From positions 1-41,773 of the forward strand of contig NZ_RAWG01000057.1 in the NCBI RefSeq assembly GCF_003611735.1: a stretch of DNA of 41,773 nucleotides, in the 5' to 3' direction. This DNA is from Corallococcus sicarius (GTDB lineage Bacteria; Myxococcota; Myxococcia; Myxococcales; Myxococcaceae). Below the pieces are notes generated by a model that saw only the letters and a program-made list of their open reading frames with translations, made no database searches and was not told the DNA's origin. Within the stretch, counting starts at the first letter, position 1. The number at the start of each line of letters is the position of its first letter. Positions 34,842-41,773 of this stretch are shown one piece after another. The translations under genes were made by a program, and so were the position numbers.

Positions 34842-35684
34842 ATGCGAGTCACCGTCCTGCACCGTTCGCGCTCCGTTGCCGTCCTGGATTACCGGTGCGA
34901 CGCGAAGCCGGGCGAGGGCTCCGTCGAGGAGCAGCACGCGGCGTTCTCCCTGTCATACGTCCGCTGTGGAAGCTTCGGATACCACTCCCGCGGCACGGCG
35001 CATGAACTCGTGGCCGGCGCAACGCTCGTCGGGCATGCGGGAGACGACTACCGCTGTACGCACGAGCATCATCTCGCGGGCGACGAGTGCCTATCGTTCC
35101 AGCTCTCTGACGCGCTCGTGGATGCGCTCGGAGCCTCCCTGGACGTGTGGCGCGTGGGCGCCCTGCCACCGGTCCCGGCCCTGATGATGCTGGGGGAGCT
35201 CGCGCAGCAGACGGCCGAGGGACGAACCCACCTCGGACTGGACGAGGTGGCGCTCGTGTTCGCGGCGCGTTTCGTGGGCACCGTCTCCGGGAAACGCGAG
35301 GCGCCGTTGCGGATGCACGCGCGGGATCGACGGCGGGCTGTGGAAGCCGCGCTCCTCCTCGAAGCGCAGGCGGGTGAGCCGCTGACGCTCGAGGGGCTCG
35401 CAGCGGAGCTCGGCTTGAGCCCGTTCCACTTCCTCCGCGTCTTCCGCGGCGTGCTGGGTGTCACGCCGCACCAGTATCTCGTGCGCATGCGCCTTCGTCA
35501 GGCTGCGCGCCTGCTTTCGACGGATGCCCCCATCACCCGCATCGCGTACGACGTTGGCTTCGGGGACCTCTCGAACTTCGTGCGGACGTTCCGCCGAGCG
35601 GCGGGCGTCTCGCCGCGCGCATTCCGGCAGGCCTCGCGCGGAGATCGCAAGATTCTCCAAGAGAAGATGGCGAGCAACTTCTAG
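34842..35684 (+). CDS. AraC-family transcriptional regulator
   Basis: The protein has 280 residues. The N-terminal 150 residues form a cupin-like ligand domain ([37 protein letters not shown]). The last 100 residues hold the two helix-turn-helix motifs of the family: [33 protein letters not shown] and the signature [32 protein letters not shown]. Members usually activate their own gene or neighbours in response to a small ligand. No ribosome-binding site precedes the ATG, and the -10 region is very close to it, which fits a near-leaderless mRNA. Its 3' end carries the second copy of the predicted operator for the SRPBCC gene, inside the coding sequence. Confidence 0.93.
   Translation: MRVTVLHRSRSVAVLDYRCDAKPGEGSVEEQHAAFSLSYVRCGSFGYHSRGTAHELVAGATLVGHAGDDYRCTHEHHLAGDECLSFQLSDALVDALGASLDVWRVGALPPVPALMMLGELAQQTAEGRTHLGLDEVALVFAARFVGTVSGKREAPLRMHARDRRRAVEAALLLEAQAGEPLTLEGLAAELGLSPFHFLRVFRGVLGVTPHQYLVRMRLRQAARLLSTDAPITRIAYDVGFGDLSNFVRTFRRAAGVSPRAFRQASRGDRKILQEKMASNF
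35647..35684 (+). promoter_or_regulatory. Predicted AraC box and promoter of the SRPBCC gene
   Basis: GCAAGATTCTCCAAG (35647-35661) lies within the last codons of the araC-type gene. CTAG at 35681-35684 follows after 19 bases, as in the araC promoter. The flanking and spacer sequences differ between the two sites, so the shared part stands out. Confidence 0.6.
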
Positions 35685-35728
35685 AGGTGTGGCTCAACCC
35701 AAGAGGCACCCTACCAGGAGCACAGACC

Positions 35729-36127
35729 ATGGCTTCAATCCGCAAGGACATCACGACGCGTGCCGCGCCCGAGTGGGTCTGGGATGCGATCCGTGACATC
35801 GGCGCGCTGCACACGCGCTTGGTGCCCGGGTTCGTTGTCGACACGCGCCTCGAGCCGGGAGCCCGCGTGGTCACCTTCGGCAACGGGATGGTGGTCCGGG
35901 AGCCCATCGTGACGGTCGACGACGACGGACGGCGCCTCGTGTGGGGAGCAGAAGGTGGACCGCTGACCCACTACAACGGAGCGGTCCAGGTCTTCGCGGA
36001 GGGCACGGGGAGCCGGGTCGTCTGGACCGCCGATTTCCTTCCTCACGAAGCCAGCGCCGTCGTCGGCCCGATGATCGAAGCCGGCATGGCCGCCATGAAG
36101 AAGGCGCTCGATGGGCTGGTGACCTAG
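35729..36127 (+). CDS. SRPBCC-family (polyketide cyclase/START-like) protein
   Basis: The protein has 132 residues. The ATG at 35729 follows AGGAG at a suitable distance; an in-frame GTG at 35687 would add 14 residues but has no ribosome-binding site and would overlap the promoter. The START/Bet v1-like pattern is clear: SIRKDITTRAAPEWVWDAIRDIGALHTR, GARVVTFGNGMVVREPI, RRLVWGAE and TGSRVVWTADFLPHEA, with a long C-terminal helix (GPMIEAGMAAMKKALDGL). Such proteins hold hydrophobic ligands in a deep cavity. It is probably regulated by the AraC protein next door. Confidence 0.88.
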   Translation: MASIRKDITTRAAPEWVWDAIRDIGALHTRLVPGFVVDTRLEPGARVVTFGNGMVVREPIVTVDDDGRRLVWGAEGGPLTHYNGAVQVFAEGTGSRVVWTADFLPHEASAVVGPMIEAGMAAMKKALDGLVT

Positions 36128-36238
36128 GCCGTACTCCGCCCACGCGGCCCTCTGCCTGGAGCGGCGCGGTGAGGACGCGCCCCAGTTGAATGAGAAGAAC
36201 CGTTCCGCCACGGCGCCTGCTCCTGAGCGAGCACCCCG

Positions 36239-36262
36239 CCGGTCCGCATGCTCGCGGACCGG
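36239..36262. terminator. Perfect 9-bp inverted repeat after the SRPBCC gene
   Basis: CCGGTCCGC ATGCTC GCGGACCGG forms a perfect stem with a 6-base loop, 111 bases past the SRPBCC stop and 60 bases before the next kinase ATG. No T-run follows, so it could be a terminator or an operator for the kinase. Confidence 0.45.
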
Positions 36263-36307
36263 ACATCCGCCGAAGCTCCGGATTCCGCGTTCCCGGGTGT
36301 CTGCGTC

Positions 36308-36313
36308 TAGAAT
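36308..36313 (+). promoter_or_regulatory. Possible -10 box of the third kinase gene
   Basis: TAGAAT ends nine bases before the ATG at 36322, so transcription would begin almost at the start codon. No good -35 box at 17 bases and no ribosome-binding site are seen. The arrangement is the same as for the kinase at 3539. Confidence 0.4.
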
Positions 36314-36321
36314 GCCGGCCC

Positions 36322-38565
36322 ATGGCACTCGAAGCTGGCGACACCTTCGGACGGTATGAGCTGGTGTCCTGGCTGGGCCGGGGCGGGATGGCGGAGACGT
36401 GGCGCGCCCAGCTGATGGGCGACGCGGGCGTCACGAAGCCGGTCCTCATCAAGAAGGTCCTGCCGGAGTATGCCAACGACGAGGCCTTCATCTCCATGTT
36501 CATCAGCGAGGCGCGCATCTCCGCCACGCTGTCCCATGGCAACGTGGCCCAGGTCTTCGACTTCGGCCGTGTGGAGGGCGAGTACTTCCTCGCCATGGAG
36601 TTCGTGGACGGCCAACCGCTCCACCGCGTCCTCAAGCGCGCCGTGAAGAGCGGCATGCCCGCCCTCCCCGTCCCCATCGCCGTCTCCATCGTGATGGAGA
36701 TGTGCCGGGGCCTGCACTACGCGCATACGCGCACCGACAGCAGCGGCACGGCCCTGGGCATCGTCCACCGGGACATCTCCCCGGACAACGTGCTCATCGG
36801 CTACGAGGGGCAGGTCAAGATCGTCGACTTCGGCATCGCCAAGGCGCGGCTGATCCGCGGCTTCAAGACGGCGCCCGGCGTGGTGAAGGGCAAATACCTC
36901 TACTTCTCCCCGGAGCAGGCGCGCGGAGAGGAAGTGGATGCCCGCTCGGACGTCTGGGCCACGGGAATCGTGTTGTATGAGTTGCTGTGCGGCAGGCTGC
37001 CCCTGGATGGCCCGGCCCCTGCCGTGATGTTGCGCGTGGCGACTGGCGAACTGCCGTCCCTCCGCGAGGCGCGTCCGAACCTGCCCGCGGAACTCAACGA
37101 CATCGTCCGCAAGGCCCTGCACCCGGACCAGAGCGAGCGCTTCGACTCCAGCCATGCCTTCGGTGAGGCCCTGGGGCGCTTCCTCCATGCCTACCACCCG
37201 AGCTTCTCCTCGCTGAGCATCGCGCACCTGGTGCGGATGCTGTTCCGCGAGGACCTGATACAGCAGGGACGGGAGTTGTCGATTCCCACCTCGTTCTTGG
37301 AGGACCTGCGCTCGTGGCGGAAGGGCGAATCGCAGCTCGCGAGGACGCCTTCCCGGCCCAGGGCCGCCATCGACACCGGGAAGATTCCCCTCCCCGATGG
37401 CGACTCCCCCGCCGCGCTCGCTCCGTCCAGGCCCATGTCCCGGAAGCTGTTGCTGGGCTTGGGCGTGGGGGCCGTGGCCATCGGCGCCGGGAGCCTCTGG
37501 TTCCTTGACGCTGTCGAACCGCACGCCATCACTCCCGGGGAGGTTCTCCCCCTGGCGCGTCCCTCGGACGTCCACCCGCCCATGGCAGGGCAGGCCTGGA
37601 CGGCGACGGCGGTCGCGCGGGCCCAGGGCCAGGTGCGCCAGTTCCAGCAGGAGAAGAAGCTGGAGGAAGCGTTGCAACTGGCCACCCGTTGTTTCACCGC
37701 GCTCCCGCAGAACGCGGACTGCCACCTGATGTTGGCCAGCACCCACGCCCTGCTCCACAACGACGCCCTGGGGGCGTTCCACTACCGGGCCTTCCTGGGG
37801 TTCGCACCGCCCGACGATGCACGGCGCGCGTCGGTGGCGGCGGCGCTGAGCGGCCTGGAGTCCCCTCGTGACGCGGCGGCGGAGACGCCCCTGGGGGCGG
37901 ACCTGTCCCTGGCTGAATTGCAGCAACACACCCAGGCGCTGATCCAGAAAGGGGAGCTCCAGCCGGCCCTGAAGCTGGCGCTCCAGTGCGAGACGCGGTT
38001 TCCCGGTGACGCGGACTGCCAGCTACAGCTCGGCACCCTGTACGCACGGCTCAACGACAGACATGCGAGCATCACCCACTACCAGCGTTTCATGGACCTT
38101 GCCCCCGTCACGCACTCCAGCCGCGCGACGGTGGTGAAGGTCCTGGACGACGCGAACGCCCTGTCATCGGCCTCGGGCCGCATCGCGAAGCCAGAGACCT
38201 TCGCTGACATGCTGGAAGTGGGCCGCACGGCCGTCCGGGACGAGCGGTACCCGGAAGCAGCCGCCGTCCTCCAGAACGCGCTGTCCCTCAAGCCGGACTC
38301 CATCGAGGCCAAGCTGGAGCTGGGACTGACGCTCATCAAGCTTCAGCCGGGGACGCCCGCCAACCACAGGCAGGCCGTGAAGCTGCTGGAGGAAGTCACC
38401 CGAAAGAAGGCCAGCCTCCGGCGGGCCTGGCTGGGATTGGAGAACGCCTATACCCTGGTCGGCAACAAGGCCAAGGCCCAGAAGGCGCATGACCGCTACA
38501 TGATCATGTCACCTGACGGCATCAAGGACCCCAAGCGGACGCAGCGGTTCCTCAAGGGCTTCTGA
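36322..38565 (+). CDS. Membrane Ser/Thr protein kinase with C-terminal TPR-like region
   Basis: The protein has 747 residues. The kinase domain (about 10-285) has GRGGMAETW, a catalytic Lys in VLIKKVLPE, HRDISPDNV and DFGIAKA, and the APE region reads SPEQARGEEVDARSDVWA. HRDISPDN in place of HRDLKPEN is a variant found in many myxobacterial kinases and keeps the catalytic Asp and Asn; the Lys two after Asp is replaced by Ser. One span lies at about 373-395 (RKLLLGLGVGAVAIGAGSLWF). The rest has TPR-like helical pairs (EALQLATRCFTALPQNADCHL; ALKLALQCETRFPGDADCQL; AAAVLQNALSLKPDSIEAKL). It is likely a sensor kinase with a scaffold outside the membrane. It is convergent with the protease gene. 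Confidence 0.92.
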   Translation: MALEAGDTFGRYELVSWLGRGGMAETWRAQLMGDAGVTKPVLIKKVLPEYANDEAFISMFISEARISATLSHGNVAQVFDFGRVEGEYFLAMEFVDGQPLHRVLKRAVKSGMPALPVPIAVSIVMEMCRGLHYAHTRTDSSGTALGIVHRDISPDNVLIGYEGQVKIVDFGIAKARLIRGFKTAPGVVKGKYLYFSPEQARGEEVDARSDVWATGIVLYELLCGRLPLDGPAPAVMLRVATGELPSLREARPNLPAELNDIVRKALHPDQSERFDSSHAFGEALGRFLHAYHPSFSSLSIAHLVRMLFREDLIQQGRELSIPTSFLEDLRSWRKGESQLARTPSRPRAAIDTGKIPLPDGDSPAALAPSRPMSRKLLLGLGVGAVAIGAGSLWFLDAVEPHAITPGEVLPLARPSDVHPPMAGQAWTATAVARAQGQVRQFQQEKKLEEALQLATRCFTALPQNADCHLMLASTHALLHNDALGAFHYRAFLGFAPPDDARRASVAAALSGLESPRDAAAETPLGADLSLAELQQHTQALIQKGELQPALKLALQCETRFPGDADCQLQLGTLYARLNDRHASITHYQRFMDLAPVTHSSRATVVKVLDDANALSSASGRIAKPETFADMLEVGRTAVRDERYPEAAAVLQNALSLKPDSIEAKLELGLTLIKLQPGTPANHRQAVKLLEEVTRKKASLRRAWLGLENAYTLVGNKAKAQKAHDRYMIMSPDGIKDPKRTQRFLKGF

Positions 38566-38602
38566 ACCCCAGTCCCTCCGCCACATCCACCTCCGTGAGC
38601 AC

Positions 38603-38620
38603 GCGGAAGGCCCCTTCCGC
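38603..38620. terminator. Perfect 8-bp inverted repeat between convergent kinase and protease genes
   Basis: GCGGAAGG CC CCTTCCGC is a perfect inverted repeat in the 102-base gap. A minus-strand frame here (RSALDVAEGAFRVLTEVDVAEGLGF) also looks protein-like and may be a coding remnant, which would make the repeat fortuitous. Confidence 0.45.
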
Positions 38621-38667
38621 CACGTCGAGCGCACTGCGTCCTGCCTGCTCTCCCCCCCGGGGCGTGC

Positions 38668-39948
<1,281 letters not shown>

Positions 39949-40162
39949 GGGTTCCTCCCGGGGTGGCACTTCCAGCTTCGGCCGGAAGCCGGGAAGGCAG
40001 CGCTGACGCTGCCTTCCCATGGGAGTAACGCCTCCTGACTCAAAGCGTGCCCTTACCCCGCGGGGCCGCGAAACGTCCGAAACCCCCACCCGTGAAACAT
40101 GACCGTTCCCCAGGCAGCCTCCGGGCAGGCGCGGGCGCCCTGGTGACTGGCGCCATCCCCCT

Positions 40163-40178
40163 GGTGACCACGGTCACC
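40163..40178. promoter_or_regulatory. Palindromic candidate operator in the divergent spacer
   Basis: GGTGACC AC GGTCACC is a perfect 7-bp inverted repeat. Extra half-sites occur at 40142 (GGTGACT) and 40299 (GGTGACC, nine bases before the ATG at 40308). This 359-base spacer between the divergent protease gene and the orphan at 40308 has no gene of its own. Confidence 0.45.
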
Positions 40179-40253
40179 GGCTGGGGGCCTGGCGCGCGTT
40201 CTCCAAGGCATCCCATCCCAGGGAAATCGACGGGTTGCGGGGGGGCACCTGGC

Positions 40254-40269
40254 TGGCATCCGCGCTGCA
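40254..40269 (+). promoter_or_regulatory. Candidate sigma-54 promoter of the orphan gene at 40308
   Basis: TGGCATCCGCGCTGCA has the -24 GG and -12 GC separated by exactly ten bases, against the consensus TGGCACG-N4-TTGCA. Transcription would begin about 40280, some 28 bases before the ATG. Sigma-54 promoters are common in myxobacteria. No enhancer-binding protein gene is in the window; the GGTGACC palindrome 76 bases upstream could be its site. Confidence 0.4.
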
Positions 40270-40307
40270 GTGAGGCAGCGCACCGATGTCCCGAACCCGG
40301 TGACCCC

Positions 40308-41285
40308 ATGATCCTCGCCAAGCCCTCGGCCCTCTCGTCTTCCGTGCTGCGCCCGAACGCTGCTCCGTCCGCTCCCGTCACCCCGAAGCAGCAGCTGTCG
40401 GCGGGGCCCGTTCAGGACGTGGGGGCCCGGGGCACCCCCGCGCGGGGCTTCAGCCCGGTGGATTGCTTCGAGCCCGCGGCGGTCATCCTCCGCGGGCAGC
40501 CCCGCACGCCGGAGCTCCCGCCGGCGGCTCCGGCTGCGCAGTCCTCCGCCTCGGGCGTCCCGAGCGCCCACGACAAGCGGCCGGCCGGGGACACGCGGTC
40601 CGCGGCGCAGATCGTCGACGACTCGCCCGTGTTGAAGAAGCTGGGCCGCCAGAAGGACATCAAGTTCGAGCAGTTGTGCAAACAGACGGGCGTCGACCCC
40701 AAGCTGGACCTGAAGGATCCGAAGCAGAACGCCGACGGCGTCTACCGGCTGACGCAGGTGCTGGAGTTCATCGACAGCGCCAAGGCCTCCACGGGTGGAG
40801 ACCGCGCGAACAAGGTCCAGAACGGCAAGGGCGACGGCAACATCGAGGGCATCACCAAGAGCGGCGATGCGCGCCACGGCACGGAGGCCGGCATGCTCAA
40901 GGACTTCGCCGAGAAGGGATACTCCTTCCTGGGCGAGCACCAGCTGCCGACCACGAAGGACACCCACGTCAAGGCGGACGGGAGCAACAAGGACAACTTC
41001 CAGTGGTTCGCGGGCGAGGCGGGCAAGGCCCTGTGGTTCCTGCCGGGGGTCAGCAACGTCCTGACGGGCGTGGGCAACTCGGAAGGGGGCTTCAAGGGAG
41101 TCCTCGAGGGCGCCGCGACCGGTTACGTCAACACCTTGAAGGGCGTCGCGGAGGGCGTCGTCGGGTCCATCACGAAGGGCCGCGCCAACCCGGCCTCCAT
41201 GCTCTTCGGAGGCGTCATGGGCGCGCTGGGGAGCACCGAGGCCGCTCCGCAGCCGGTGAAGGACATCGCCAATCTGTTGGGGTGA
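40308..41285 (+). CDS. Orphan protein of 325 residues, possibly exported or membrane-associated
   Basis: The ATG at 40308 was chosen as the first with protein-like sequence after it (MILAKPSALSSSVLRP); a reading from 40047 would be Arg/Pro-rich and overlap the promoter elements. Residues 1-95 are Pro/Ala-rich and probably disordered. A helical part follows (LKKLGRQKDIKFEQLCKQ; YRLTQVLEFIDSAK). Near residue 175 GKGDGNIEGITKSGDARHG could bind a metal. The last 100 residues are Gly/Ala-rich with possible amphipathic membrane helices (FLPGVSNVLTGVGNSEGG; GVLEGAATGYVNTLKGVAEGVVG; SMLFGGVMGALG). No signal peptide is seen. It reminds me of effector-like or self-assembling proteins, but no family is recognised. 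Confidence 0.7.
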   Translation: MILAKPSALSSSVLRPNAAPSAPVTPKQQLSAGPVQDVGARGTPARGFSPVDCFEPAAVILRGQPRTPELPPAAPAAQSSASGVPSAHDKRPAGDTRSAAQIVDDSPVLKKLGRQKDIKFEQLCKQTGVDPKLDLKDPKQNADGVYRLTQVLEFIDSAKASTGGDRANKVQNGKGDGNIEGITKSGDARHGTEAGMLKDFAEKGYSFLGEHQLPTTKDTHVKADGSNKDNFQWFAGEAGKALWFLPGVSNVLTGVGNSEGGFKGVLEGAATGYVNTLKGVAEGVVGSITKGRANPASMLFGGVMGALGSTEAAPQPVKDIANLLG

Positions 41286-41490
41286 TGGCCATTCCCAATG
41301 CCAACAACTGCCTGATCCTGGCAGCTTGTGCCGGAGACTGTTCGAGGAGCTCCCGCTGATCGCAGGACTCCGGGCTGCTTGCCTGCTCATGCAACCTGGA
41401 GGACAATTCATGCCATGGGCCGCCGTGCTCACCGTGCCCCCTATCTGCTGCGGCTCAACCAGCTCACCCAAGAGAGCGACCTCTAGCCTC

Positions 41491-41773
41491 ATGACTCCAG
41501 ACGAAGCGCAGAGGATCTTGGCGGACTCGGAGCTGGTGCCGTGCGCGGAGGTGTCACTCACGGACGCCCGCAGGCTGGTGGAGGCCTTCCTGGGCGCGGA
41601 CGTCCCCGCCCTCGTCCACCGTGAGGCGTGCGCCAAGGTCGGCTGCACTCCGAAGTTCCAGGTGCTGGTGCGGCCCGAGGACGGCCCCCGGTCAGCCGCC
41701 CTGCTTCAGCAGGGGTGGCTGGAGACGGTGCGCCGCGAGGGCCTGGTGCCGGAGGGGGCGACCTCCCCCTTCC
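41491..41773 (+). CDS. N-terminal part of an orphan protein (partial, runs off the window)
   Basis: From the ATG at 41491 a 94-residue frame stays open to the window edge. It begins MTPDEAQRILADSELVPCAEVS and contains LTDARRLVEAFLGADVPALVHREAC and KFQVLVRPEDGPRSAALLQQG, a regular alpha/beta pattern typical of small soluble proteins (DUF2007-like in feel, but that is only an impression). Ribosome-binding signal is weak (AAGAGAG about 18 bases upstream). The 205-base gap before it holds no clear gene. Confidence 0.65.
   Translation, partial: MTPDEAQRILADSELVPCAEVSLTDARRLVEAFLGADVPALVHREACAKVGCTPKFQVLVRPEDGPRSAALLQQGWLETVRREGLVPEGATSPF

Overview
The window is very GC-rich chromosomal DNA, most likely from a myxobacterium of the Myxococcus/Corallococcus group. 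The reasons are three eukaryotic-type Ser/Thr kinases with single membrane spans and PEGA or repeat tails, a GltG-type gliding-motility protein (FHA domain, one membrane span, AgmX/PglI-type C-terminus), many Cys-anchored lipoproteins with Asp/Gly-rich linkers, and a large share of secreted or orphan proteins. The species call is inference. No rRNA, complete tRNA, CRISPR array or intact insertion sequence was seen.

Layout. 0-5.3 kb: end of an unidentified gene, a zinc-ribbon protein, a leftover piece of a type II secretion gspC gene, a small orphan, an ABC-F ATPase and a divergent Ser/Thr kinase whose promoter predicts a leaderless mRNA. 5.5-10.9 kb: a leftward run of secreted or carbohydrate-related genes (SGNH esterase lipoprotein, polysaccharide lyase-like protein, TcdA/TcdB-type glycosyltransferase, fibronectin-III/DNRLRE lipoprotein). 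11.1-15.6 kb: a MocR-type regulator joined by an ATGA overlap to a 1,004-residue kinase. 15.6-18.3 kb: a 58-residue small gene, a strong terminator, gltG, a broken gltF and the tail of an IS91-like transposase. 18.5-23.2 kb: a beta-helix protein, a stretch of gene debris (pirin, a helix-turn-helix protein, a CBM9-like protein) and a leucine-rich-repeat-like protein. 23.2-28.0 kb: three lipoproteins and a 24-residue membrane peptide. 28.5-34.8 kb: an orphan zinc/glycine-rich membrane protein, then a tight run coding for a small orphan, a GATase-like protein, a DyP-type peroxidase and a flavoprotein of the disulfide-reductase fold that lacks its redox cysteines. 34.8-36.1 kb: an AraC regulator and an SRPBCC protein. 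36.3-41.8 kb: a third kinase, a subtilisin-like lipoprotein protease, an orphan with an elaborate upstream region, and the start of another orphan.

How genes may work together. The 30.5-34.8 kb genes are tightly spaced, and the last pair overlaps ATGA, so they probably form a redox operon around the DyP peroxidase; it is the best candidate for an undescribed system. The AraC gene and the SRPBCC gene each carry the same 15-base element exactly 34 bases upstream of a CTAG that sits in the -10 region, which predicts that AraC controls itself and its neighbour. The MocR-kinase pair is translationally coupled and could link a PLP or amino-compound signal to phosphorylation.

The window is unusually rich in gene remnants (gspC, a possible glycoside hydrolase N-terminus, a subtilase tail, gltF, IS91 transposase, pirin, HTH, CBM9-like and a secreted-protein tail), which points to repeated rearrangement. 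Family names come from motif recognition by eye; no database search was run.
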